Assembly: GCA_051867615.1 (NCBI GenBank)
Contig: JBJDYU010000038.1
Span: forward strand, 1-54,664
Direction: 5' to 3'
DNA from: RGIG5472 sp051867615
Lineage (GTDB): Bacteria > Bacillota > Clostridia > Oscillospirales > Oscillospiraceae
Length of the DNA stretch: 54,664 nt
The notes beneath the pieces were generated by a model that saw only the letters and a list, made by a program, of their open reading frames with translations, did no database searches and was not told where the DNA came from. Below, one piece after another: positions 7,400-16,400 of this stretch. A program made the translations under genes and the position numbers. Within the stretch, counting starts at the first letter, position 1, and every line of letters begins with the position of its first letter.

Positions 7400-8467
7400 A
7401 TGAAACGTATGAAAAACTGGTTTATCCGCACCGCCTGCCTGTGCCTTGCCCTGCTGCTGCTCTGCGCGGGGACGGTCTTTGCGGCGGACCCCTTCTGCTA
7501 TTACCGATGGGACGGCGACGGCGAGGGCGTCTTTTTCAACCAGCGCTATCAGAACGCGGGCATCGCCCGCAACAGCCACGCCGACACGGTGCTGCTGGGG
7601 ACCTCCATGGTCTCCAACTTCCGTGCGAGCTATCTCGAGGAGACTTTCGGCGGCACGGCGGCGAAGCTCACCTTTCCCGACGGCCGCTTCTCGGAGTTTG
7701 ACCAGGTGCTGCAGACGGTCTTCCGGCACGGCACGCCGGAGCGGGTGCTGTTTTCCCTGGACCTGAATATCCTGGTGCGGGACGAGAGCGAGCTTGCAAA
7801 CGAGCTGCCGGCGTACCTCTACGACGAAAACCCCTTCAACGACGTGCGCTACATCCTCAATAAGGACGCGCTGTTTTACAGCGTCTACTCCCTCTACTGC
7901 CGCGCCGCCGGTGAGACCGTCCCCTGCGACGAGGCCTTCACCTGGGACAAAACCACCGGCTTTTCCACCAACTTTGTCCTGGCGAGCTATACCCGCCCGC
8001 CCCAGTCCGCGAAGACCCTGCCCGCCGCGGCGTACCGCAGCAACGTGGAGCAGAACCTCGCCTATGTGATCGCCTGGGCGGAGGCCCACCCGGAGACGGA
8101 GTTCATCGTCTATCTCCCGCCCTACAATATTCTTTATTGGGACAAGACCGCCCGGAACGGCGAGACAGAGGCGGTGTTCGGCGCGCTGCAGCAGTGCTTC
8201 GAGGCGCTGACGGCGGTGGAGAACATCCGCCTGTGCCAGTTTCTGAATCTCGACATCGTCAAGGACTGCAGCTATTTCAACGACTATATCCACTTCAGCG
8301 GCCTTGGGGCGCAGCGGATGCTGGAGGCCATGGAAAGCGGCGAATACGACGTGACGGCGGAGAATATGGCGGAGACGCTGGAGGCCATCCGGGCCTTCCA
8401 GAAGGACTATGATTACGAGGCGCTGCTTGCCAAGCGCGCGGAGTATGCCAGGGACGCGGAGGAGTAA
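7400..8467 (+). CDS. Exported SGNH/DltD-like partner of the MBOAT acyltransferase
   Basis: 355-residue protein with a signal peptide or membrane anchor (residues 1-28, ending TVFA). Two features suggest an SGNH fold: a GTS block at 67-69 within DTVLLGTSMVSNF (candidate nucleophile Ser69) and a DxxH pair at 295-298 in NDYIHFSG (candidate Asp295/His298). In MBOAT-linked systems such proteins receive or transfer the acyl group outside the membrane. It sits 15 nt after the MBOAT gene with ribosome binding site AGGGGGTG, in the same operon. Overall sequence is otherwise unfamiliar, so the assignment rests on these motifs and the gene pairing. Confidence 0.75.
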   Translation: MKRMKNWFIRTACLCLALLLLCAGTVFAADPFCYYRWDGDGEGVFFNQRYQNAGIARNSHADTVLLGTSMVSNFRASYLEETFGGTAAKLTFPDGRFSEFDQVLQTVFRHGTPERVLFSLDLNILVRDESELANELPAYLYDENPFNDVRYILNKDALFYSVYSLYCRAAGETVPCDEAFTWDKTTGFSTNFVLASYTRPPQSAKTLPAAAYRSNVEQNLAYVIAWAEAHPETEFIVYLPPYNILYWDKTARNGETEAVFGALQQCFEALTAVENIRLCQFLNLDIVKDCSYFNDYIHFSGLGAQRMLEAMESGEYDVTAENMAETLEAIRAFQKDYDYEALLAKRAEYARDAEE

Positions 8468-8596
8468 GCGGCTTGCTCCCCGCAGGAATTTAACATCCTC
8501 GGGCGAAGCGGATTCGCCCGGCGGCAAAACGCCTGCACCGCGCCACCAGGGCGCGGAACGGCGCGGACTTGCCGACGAAGAAGCGAGGTACTGCAC

Positions 8597-10399
8597 ATGA
8601 AACAGGAAAACATCCGAAATTTCAGCATCGTGGCCCACATTGACCACGGCAAGTCCACGCTGGCGGACCGCCTGCTGGAGCGCTGCGGCGCCGTCTCCGC
8701 CCGGGAGATGGAGGACCAGCTGCTGGACAACATGGACCTGGAGCGGGAGCGGGGCATCACCATCAAGGCCCGGGCCGTCTCCTTTGATTACACGGCGCAG
8801 GACGGAGAGACCTATACCCTGAACCTCATCGACACCCCGGGCCATGTGGACTTCAACTACGAGGTCTCCCGCTCCCTTGCCGCCTGCGAGGGCGCCATCC
8901 TCATCGTGGACGCCTCCCAGGGCATCGAGGCCCAGACACTCGCCAATGCCTATCTTGCCATCGAGCACGATCTGGAGATCCTGCCGGTGGTGAACAAGAT
9001 CGACCTGCCCGCGGCGGACCCGGCGCGGGTCAAGGAGGAGATCGAGAACATCATCGGCATCCCGGCCCAGGACGCGCCGGAGATCTCCGCGAAGCTGGGC
9101 GTGAATATCGACGCGGTGCTGGAGGAGATCGTCCACGGCGTTCCCGCTCCCCGGGGCGACGCCAAGGCTCCCCTCCGGGCGCTGGTGTTCGACAGCCTTT
9201 ACGACGCCTACCGCGGCGTCATCGTCCACATCCGGGTGAAGGAGGGCACCATCCGCCCCGGCATGGAGATCAGGATGATGGCCACCGGCGCGGTCTTTAC
9301 CGTGCTGGAATGCGGCGTGTTCCGCGCCCTCGGTATGGAAAAGACCGATTCCCTCTCCGCCGGCGAGGTGGGCTACTTCACCGCCAGCATCAAGAACGTG
9401 CGGGACACGAAAGTGGGCGACACCGTCACCGGCGTGGAAAACCCCTGTGCAGAGCCGCTTCCCGGCTACCGGCAGGTGCAGTCCATGGTCTACTGCGGCA
9501 TCTATACCGAGGACGGCAGCAAGTACCCCGATCTGCGGGACGCGCTTGAAAAGCTGCAGCTGAACGACGCATCCCTGACCTTTGAGCCGGAAAGCTCCGT
9601 GGCCCTCGGCTTCGGTTTTCGCTGCGGTTTTCTCGGTATGCTCCATATGGAGGTCATTCAGGAGCGGCTGGAGCGGGAGTTCAACCTCGATCTGGTGACC
9701 ACGCTCCCCTCCGTCATCTATGAGGTGACGAAGAACGACGGCACTGTGGTCTCCGTGGACAATCCCCACAACTATCCTGACCCCAACCATATCGCCAGGG
9801 CCGAGGAACCCTATGTGAAGGTCAGCATCATCGCCCCCAACGACTATGTGGGCAACATCATGCCCATGTGCCAGGACCGCCGGGGCGAGTTCAAGGATAT
9901 GCAGTATCTGGACACCCATCTGGTGGAGCTGCACTATCAGATGCCGCTGAACGAGATCATCTACGATTTCTTCGACGCGCTGAAGGCCAACACCAAGGGC
10001 TACGCGTCGCTGGACTATGAGCTGTCCGGCTACCGGGAGAGCGACCTTGTGAAGGTGGACATCCTGCTCAACGGCGACCAGGTGGACGCGCTGAGCTTCA
10101 TCGCCCACCGGGACAAGGCCTACAAGCGGGCGCGGCGGCTCTGCGAAAAGCTGAAGGAGAACATCCCCCGGCAGCTCTTTGAGGTCCCCATTCAGGCCGC
10201 CATCGGCGGCCGGGTCATCGCCCGGGAGACGGTGAAGGCCATGCGCAAGGACGTGCTGGCGAAGTGCTACGGCGGCGACATCAGCCGGAAGAAGAAGCTG
10301 CTGGAAAAGCAGAAGGAAGGCAAGAAGAAGATGCGCAGCCTCGGCACGGTGCAGGTGCCCACCGAGGCGTTCCTCGCGGTGCTGAAGCTGGACGAGTAA
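8597..10399 (+). CDS. lepA: Elongation factor 4 (LepA) GTPase
   Basis: Ribosome-associated translational GTPase that back-translocates or remodels ribosomes under stress. At 600 residues it is standard length. G1 AHIDHGKST (13-21), the RERGITI switch region, DTPGHVDF (G3) and NKIDLP (G4) are visible, and the LepA-specific C-terminal domain ends SLGTVQVPTEAFLAVLKLD. The ribosome binding site is weak (GCGAGG). In many Firmicutes lepA lies in the sporulation/heat-shock neighbourhood (gpr, rpsT, lepA, hemN); here it is about 7 kb from gpr, separated by the acylation operon. Confidence 0.97.
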   Translation: MKQENIRNFSIVAHIDHGKSTLADRLLERCGAVSAREMEDQLLDNMDLERERGITIKARAVSFDYTAQDGETYTLNLIDTPGHVDFNYEVSRSLAACEGAILIVDASQGIEAQTLANAYLAIEHDLEILPVVNKIDLPAADPARVKEEIENIIGIPAQDAPEISAKLGVNIDAVLEEIVHGVPAPRGDAKAPLRALVFDSLYDAYRGVIVHIRVKEGTIRPGMEIRMMATGAVFTVLECGVFRALGMEKTDSLSAGEVGYFTASIKNVRDTKVGDTVTGVENPCAEPLPGYRQVQSMVYCGIYTEDGSKYPDLRDALEKLQLNDASLTFEPESSVALGFGFRCGFLGMLHMEVIQERLEREFNLDLVTTLPSVIYEVTKNDGTVVSVDNPHNYPDPNHIARAEEPYVKVSIIAPNDYVGNIMPMCQDRRGEFKDMQYLDTHLVELHYQMPLNEIIYDFFDALKANTKGYASLDYELSGYRESDLVKVDILLNGDQVDALSFIAHRDKAYKRARRLCEKLKENIPRQLFEVPIQAAIGGRVIARETVKAMRKDVLAKCYGGDISRKKKLLEKQKEGKKKMRSLGTVQVPTEAFLAVLKLDE

Positions 10400-10413
10400 G
10401 TAAGGAGGACGGC

Positions 10414-12201
10414 ATGAAGAAAAAAGGCTGGCTGTTTCTGCTCCCCGCTCTGGCGCTGGCAGCGCTGCTGGCGCTGTTCTTCCGCGCGCAGGAGGCGGAA
10501 ACGCCTCAGGCGCTGACGGGAGAGCTGGCCGCGCTGTCCCTGCGCGTCACGGACGGCACGGGGCAGACGCAGGAGCTTTCCTGCTGGCAGAACGAAAACG
10601 GCGAGGGCTTTTTCTTCCTCCCCTCCCACGCGTCGCTTGAGGCGGCGGAGCTGCTGGTAAACGGCGAAAGCACCACAGAGCCGCCGCTGGACCTTTCCGC
10701 CGTCACGCCGGGAGAGGCCCTTTCCGTCACAGACGGCGGACGGGAGACCACGCTGACGTTCCTCTGCTCCGAGGCCCTCCCGGCGGTGTATATCACCACG
10801 GCCTCCGGCTCGCTGGAGGCCGTCCAAGCGGATAAGAGCTATAAGGAGAGCGGCGATATCCGGGTGGTGAACGCGGACGGCACGGTGGAGTACGCGGGAC
10901 AGCTCAAGTACATCAAGGGCCGCGGCAACACCACCTGGGACTATGAAAAAAAGCCCTATAACATCAAGCTCACGGAAAAAGCGGACCTTTTCGGCATGGG
11001 AGCGAGCAAGGACTGGTGCCTGCTCGCGAACTACCGGGACGAGAGCTATGTCCGAAACGCCATGGTCTTCGACTATGCCCGGGAGATGGGCGTCGCGAAC
11101 ACCACGGAGACCCAGTCCTTTGACCTCTATGTGAACGGCGAGTACCAGGGCCTGTACCAGCTGACGGAAAAGGTGGAGATCGGGGAAAACCGTCTGGAGC
11201 TGCCGGATCTGGAGGAGCTGAACGAGCTGAAAAATCCCCAGAAGGGGCTGGATGAGTTCCCCACCTTTGACTACGGCAACGCCAAGGGCGTCTCCTTGCC
11301 CGCCACACCCGCGGAGCGCGACGGCTTTTTGATGGAGCTGGACTTCCCGGAGCGCTGGGCGGAGGAGGTCAGCGGCTTTGTGACGGCGCAGGGCCAGCAC
11401 GTGGTGCTGAAAAGCCCGGAAAACGCCTCGGAGGAGCAGGTGGAGTACGCGAGGGCGCTGGTGCAGGAATTTGAGGACAGGCTGCTCGCGGGTGACGAAG
11501 GCTATCTCGACTGCATCGATCTGGACTCCTGGGCGCAGCTGTACCTCATCGAGGAGATTTTCGAGGATGTGGACTGCGGCTTATCCAGCATCTATTTCTA
11601 CATACAGGACGGAAAGCTCTATGCCGGGCCGCTGTGGGACTTTGATCTGACCATGGGCGCGTCCTACGCCGTGACCAATCCCCGCACGCTCTACGCCGCC
11701 TGGCCGGAGCGGACGGAGAGATATACCTCCTACTTCCTGCCGGAGCTGTACCGGCAGGAGAGCTTCCGCGCGCGGGTGACGGAGCTGTACGCGGATGGCT
11801 GGGACGAGGCGCTGACCGCTCTCGCGGCCCGGGCGGAGGACTATGTCGCCGCCGTGGCGGCGGGCGCCCGCATGGACGCTGTCCGCTGGGGCAAGGACTA
11901 TGAAGCGACCCTGGCCCAGGGGGCCTACCTGCGGGACTACCTGACCCAGCGGCAGGACTTCCTCACGAGCCTCTGGGTGGAGGGCGTGCGCTATCAGCGC
12001 GTCCGGCTCATGGGCAACGTCTACACCCGCTACTATGAGTACGCCGTGGAGACGGGAGACACGTTTGACGATTTTCCGGCGCTCTATAAGGAGGGCTATA
12101 CGCTGGAGGGCTGGTATTACGAGGGGACGGACGAGCCCTTCGACCCCTCCGCGCCCATCACGGAAGATACTTATCTCTACGCCAAGTGGACGGCGGACTG
12201 A
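10414..12201 (+). CDS. CotH-family kinase with C-terminal InlB-type repeat
   Basis: 595-residue exported protein. Start ATG at 10414 chosen for the strong TAAGGAGGA site and the membrane-anchor or signal segment MKKKGWLFLLPALALAALLA. The central CotH domain (about 140-440) shows KYIKGRGNTTWDYEKKPYNI, LADLFG-like and YVRNAMVFDYARE segments and the late GPLWDFDLTMG motif, which in characterised CotH proteins contributes the metal-binding Asp residues of an atypical protein kinase that phosphorylates spore coat proteins. The C-terminus (about 535-595) matches the InlB/Listeria-Bacteroides repeat (EGYTLEGWYYEGTDEPFD through YLYAKW), usually a surface-exposed module. It follows lepA by 14 nt and probably shares its transcript. 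The substrate is unknown; a surface rather than coat function is possible given the repeat. Confidence 0.85.
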   Translation: MKKKGWLFLLPALALAALLALFFRAQEAETPQALTGELAALSLRVTDGTGQTQELSCWQNENGEGFFFLPSHASLEAAELLVNGESTTEPPLDLSAVTPGEALSVTDGGRETTLTFLCSEALPAVYITTASGSLEAVQADKSYKESGDIRVVNADGTVEYAGQLKYIKGRGNTTWDYEKKPYNIKLTEKADLFGMGASKDWCLLANYRDESYVRNAMVFDYAREMGVANTTETQSFDLYVNGEYQGLYQLTEKVEIGENRLELPDLEELNELKNPQKGLDEFPTFDYGNAKGVSLPATPAERDGFLMELDFPERWAEEVSGFVTAQGQHVVLKSPENASEEQVEYARALVQEFEDRLLAGDEGYLDCIDLDSWAQLYLIEEIFEDVDCGLSSIYFYIQDGKLYAGPLWDFDLTMGASYAVTNPRTLYAAWPERTERYTSYFLPELYRQESFRARVTELYADGWDEALTALAARAEDYVAAVAAGARMDAVRWGKDYEATLAQGAYLRDYLTQRQDFLTSLWVEGVRYQRVRLMGNVYTRYYEYAVETGDTFDDFPALYKEGYTLEGWYYEGTDEPFDPSAPITEDTYLYAKWTAD

Positions 12202-12265
12202 AAAAGCAAAACTCGGTTTGCCCTATGCAAGTCCCCGCCTGAAAAGACAATATCTGTAAAACATC

Positions 12266-12306
12266 GGACCCTCCGTATGATCGCAATCACACGGAGGGTC
12301 CTTTTT
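12266..12306 (+). terminator. Terminator of the lepA-cotH-like unit
   Basis: 11-bp perfect stem GGACCCTCCGT (12266-12276)/ACGGAGGGTCC (12291-12301) with a 14-nt loop and TTTTT on the plus strand. Confidence 0.85.
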
Positions 12307-12342
12307 GTACATTCTTCAGGCTTGCGGACGGCAAGTCCGCAT

Positions 12343-13089
12343 TTATACTACCCACTGCCAGATCAGATAAAGCAGCAGCAAATGGAGCGGATAGAAAGCG
12401 TAGCAGAAGTACTGGAAAGGCTTTGCGTGGTATCCCTGACGGCCGTCATACAGCCAGATGGGGAGCAGCGCCAGCAAAGCAAGGCCCTGCTGCACGATTT
12501 CGAACTCATATCCTGCCACAGAAACGGAATAGTAATATCCTCCGAGGATGTGGATGTTCAAAATTGCCAGACATACCAGCTGTCCAAGGAAGCACCACCA
12601 TTTTTTCTCCCGGAAGAAGTAAAAAACAAGCACAGTCAATACCCCGGCGCCGAAATAATCGACCATGGCAACGGTACCGAGCAGAAAATCGACCAGAACC
12701 GTTACGATGGATACCAGCCAGGTCAGCCACCGTTTTTTTGCCGCCTTCGTCTTTTCAATCAGGGCGATAGAGAGCAAGGCAATGAGGAAAGTCCAGAGCA
12801 CGTTCTGGTGGAAGGGATAAATGACCGAGCCTGCGTACATCAGGTTAAAAGGGATTTCCGACAGGACGGCAAAAACAAGCAGTCTCCGTATGTATTTCCG
12901 GACATCGGATGTGTGGAAATACCCTTCCGCGATCATAAAGGAGAAGATCGGAAATGCCATCCTTCCGAGGCAGGTCAGCCACTCCTGCGCCGGGAACAAT
13001 GTGGCCCAGAGATGGTCGCACAGCATGAGGGCCATGGCCAATATGTGCAGGGTAAACGAACTGATCCCCCTGGATTTTCCGTGCGTCAT
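12343..13089 (-). CDS. TraX-family integral membrane protein
   Basis: 248-residue polytopic protein matching the TraX family in its N-terminal block (LHILAMALMLCDHLWATLFP, GRMAFPIFSFMIAEGYFHT) and C-terminal FYPLHLLLLYLIW. F-plasmid TraX acetylates pilin; chromosomal Firmicutes homologues are of unknown role but are presumed acyltransferase-like. Start at 13089 is set by AGAGGAGG 9 nt upstream; the open frame extends further, but that extension has no protein-like character. The GC content is visibly lower than that of the flanking genes, suggesting a separate origin. No conjugation genes are adjacent. Confidence 0.85.
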   Translation of the reverse strand: MTHGKSRGISSFTLHILAMALMLCDHLWATLFPAQEWLTCLGRMAFPIFSFMIAEGYFHTSDVRKYIRRLLVFAVLSEIPFNLMYAGSVIYPFHQNVLWTFLIALLSIALIEKTKAAKKRWLTWLVSIVTVLVDFLLGTVAMVDYFGAGVLTVLVFYFFREKKWWCFLGQLVCLAILNIHILGGYYYSVSVAGYEFEIVQQGLALLALLPIWLYDGRQGYHAKPFQYFCYAFYPLHLLLLYLIWQWVV

Positions 13090-13462
13090 GCCTGTGATCC
13101 TCCTCTGTATCCCTGTGAGCGGCAAACTCCGCTTTGCCGGATGCAAACAGCAAAATTTTGCCGTCCCGGCAGATTTTGACTTCTCTCGCGCCTTTGATGC
13201 ATTCAATATACCAGAAACCTGCGGGAAATTCCACCGTCTGCACAAGGAAACACCCAAACGGGCCTTGAAAATCTTTCGGGGGCTCCCGCCGGCGGCTTTC
13301 CCGGCTCTGGGTGTCATGGCTGTTTCATGCCACCCGGCGCGGGAACTTATTTTGTTTCAGGGCGTCGTTTGAACGGGCCGGAGAAGCGCAAGCCCCTTGC
13401 GAAATGGCGCGGCAGGGTGCATAATTAAACTGGCAGAATATTTCTGAGCGGGAGGGGCGCGT
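13090..13462. other. Intergenic region between TraX-like gene and the 1603-residue protein
   Basis: 373 bp. It holds the plus-strand promoter at 13397-13425 and, near 13123-13141, a GGCAAA/TTTGCC hairpin. Short open frames occur on the minus strand but have no ribosome binding site. Nothing else is supported. Confidence 0.5.
13397..13425 (+). promoter_or_regulatory. Promoter of the 13.4-20.6 kb gene cluster
   Basis: TTGCGA (13397-13402), 17-nt spacer, CATAAT (13420-13425), 37 nt upstream of the start codon of the large multidomain gene. Confidence 0.55.
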
Positions 13463-16400
13463 ATGTATAAAAAACGGGTGCGGCAGATGCTGGCGGAGCT
13501 GACAAGGCAGCTCAGCGCCAGACCTGCCTCCGGGTATCTGAAAATGAACCGCGGCGAGCTGACGGAGCTGCTGCAGCGGCACGATGCCTCCCGGCGGCTG
13601 GAGGAGCTGCTGGCGGAGGAGGGGCGGCTCACCTGCGAGCGGGTGGCGGCGCAGTGGCAGGACGTGCTGGACGAGCTGTCCCCCGCGCCGGAGGAGGGCT
13701 GGCTCCGCTATACCTACCGCTTTGCCTGCGGGACGCTGTTCCCCCGGCCGGAGCAGCGGCAGGAGCGGCACCGCTATGGAGCCGCCAGCTCGCTGCTGCT
13801 GGCGCTGCTGCAGGTTTTGTTTGACGACGAGCGCCGCCGTCTGCCCTTTGATTTTCACCGGGATATCGATTTGCTCGGCGAGGAAGAATACGCCGGGGAG
13901 GATCACGCCGCCAGCTACGCCCGCTTTATCCGGGCCTACCGGCGGGAGTATGTCTATGAGATGATGCGCCTGGGGCTGGAGGCCACGCCCTTTAAGTCGC
14001 TGGAGCATATCGCGGGAGTGCATCATGTGGCCATGTGCGCGGCGCGGGACATGAAGCGCGCGGGCTTCCCGGTGGATTTGTCCCTGGTCTCCGCCGCCGC
14101 CTGCGGCCACGATATCGGCAAGTTCGGCTGCCGCCCCGGCGAGCGGGTGCCGTACCTGCACTACTATTACACCGACCAGTGGTTCAACCGTCAGGGCCTT
14201 TCGGACATCGGCTACATCGCCGCGAATCACTCCGTCTGGGATATGGAGCTGGAAAACCTCTCCGTGGAGAGCCTGCTTTTGATCTACGCCGACTTCCGGG
14301 TGAAGCAGGAGCGGGACGAGCAGGGCCGGGAGGTCACGACGCTCTATACCCTGCAGGAGGCCTTCGACGTCATCTTAGCGAAGCTCGACAACGTGGACGA
14401 GGCCAAGCGCACCCGCTACACCTATGTGTACGCGAAGCTGCGGGACTTTGAGGAGTATATGATCTTCCTGGGGGTGGACGTGACCCTCTCCGGCAAGCCC
14501 CTGAATCCGCGGCCCAAAAAGGATATCGCCCTCATGGAGCGCTGGGAGGCGGTGGACGCGCTGCGCCTCATGGGCGTGGAGCACAACCTGCGGCTCATGC
14601 ACCGGCTCAGCGACCAGCGGCAGTTCGCCGCCATTCTGGAGCAGGCCCGCAGCGAGACCGACTGGAAGCGGCTGCGGGCGTACCTCAACATCTTCGCCTC
14701 CTACTCGGTGTATCTGCGGCAGGAGCAGAAGATCCAGACCCTGCAGTTTCTCTATGAGCTGCTGATGCACAAGGAAGGCGACATCCGCCGCCAGGCCGCC
14801 ACCCTCATGGGCGACATTCTGGCCCGCTTCCACGCGGGCTACGCCAAGGAGGTCCCGGCGGACTGCGCCCCGGACAGCGCGGGCGGCACCGCGTTGCGCC
14901 AGTGGGAGAGCCTTCTCGAACGCATTCTTCATCCCGACCACAAGCTCATGCCCCAGCATAAGCGCTGGATCCACTATACGCTGAAAATGGTGGCGGGCTC
15001 GCTGCTGGAAAAGTGCCGGGATCAGGACCGGGAGGCGTTTTTAGGCGCGCTGCTGCGCTATTACAGCGCACCGGCGGCGCTGGACGACGTGACCGCCTTC
15101 ACCCTGACGGAGACGGCGGCGGCCCTGCCGCTGGAAAGCTGCAGCCGCCAGCAGCTGGAGGGGCTGCTGCGCTTCGTCTCGGCCCTTTGCGGGCGGGAGC
15201 CTGTGACCGTCCGGGCGGCGGCGCTTTTGCTGCTGCGCCGCCTGTATCCGCTGATGGAAAACGCCGCGGCGCTGGAGCGGACGGCGGAGGAGCTGGACGT
15301 CTCCGGCAGCGCCTCTCTTGCGCTGCTGCGCCGCCAGACGCTGGAGCAGTGGCGCGGCGCGGAGTCCGGGGAGGTCTGCCGGCTCACGGACGAGAGCTTG
15401 TCTGAGATCTTCCTCGAAAACCTCAAGACCGCCACGCCCTGGATCATCAAGGAGATCAACATCCGCCTGCTGACGGATTTCGCCGCGGGCAGCGGCGGCG
15501 GCTATCATCTGCTGCATATCGCGACCCACCTTTCAAACCTCGTCATGGTCAGCGAGCAGATCACCGTCCGCCACGCCGCGGGCGCGGCGCTGCTGCGCAT
15601 CGCGCCCATCCTGACCTATGACCAGCGCAACGAGGTCTCCGTGGAGCTGACACGGGGCCTTGAGATCGACCAGCAGGAGTTCTCCAAATATATCCCCACC
15701 TATCTGGGCCAGTTCTTCCTCTGGCTCCCGCCCGCCCAGCTGGAGGAGAGCATCCGGGAGCTGCAGGAGTCCCTCGGCAGCGCCAACGACCGGGTGGTTT
15801 CCGCCGCCATCAGCACCGTGGGCGTGCTGTATGAGAATTACGACGCCTACCGCAGCCGCTTCCCCGAGGAGGACGAGGCGTACCGCGGCCGCCGCCAGCG
15901 GCTGCTGGGGATGCTGCTGAAGGGCCTCGCGGGCTTCCGCAGCGAGGTGCGGCAGGAGGCGCTGCTGGTCATCGGCGACAGCGTGTTCGGCTCCTCCGTC
16001 CTCAGCACCCACGAAAAGCGGCAGGCCTTTACGCTCGCCGCCAAGAAGCTGCTGTTCCTTATCCATGAGGATCAGGGCGGCGACCTGACCTTCTTCTACC
16101 GCACCGCCGCGCTCATCCACATCTACCGCTTCATCACCGACCAGCTGCTCACCCGGGGCGGCTTCAACTTTGAGGAGCGCAAGAAGGTGGCCTTCTTCCC
16201 CGGCACCTTCGACCCCTTTACGCTGAGCCACAAGGCCATCGCCCGGCACATCCGGGACATGGGCTTTGAGGTGATGCTCGCCATCGACGAGTTCAGCTGG
16301 TCGAAAAAGACCCAGCCCCACCGCATCCGCCGGCAGCTGGCCTCCATCTCCGTGGCGGATGAATTCCATGTGCACATCTTCCCCGAGGATTTCCCGGTGA

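Noticed and set aside
7400..8467. DltD identity for the MBOAT partner
   Set aside because: No dltA/dltC nearby and overall sequence does not match DltD; only generic SGNH motifs are seen.
6926..10108. Over 1000-codon open frame opposite MBOAT, SGNH-like and lepA genes
   Set aside because: Antisense shadow crossing three well-supported genes; composition biased to His/Arg/Gly/Val/Leu, no domains.
12206..13145. Similar short sequences (AAACTC, TTTGCC, ATGCAA blocks) on both sides of the TraX-like gene, as if att sites
   Set aside because: Alignment needs a gap and several mismatches, and both copies are simple GCAAA/TTTGC hairpins; too weak to claim a flanking repeat.
12845..13243. Minus-strand frame beginning with a GTG at 13243 upstream of the TraX-like gene
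   Set aside because: The first 45 residues look faintly protein-like, but there is no ribosome binding site and the rest is a shadow of the TraX-like gene.
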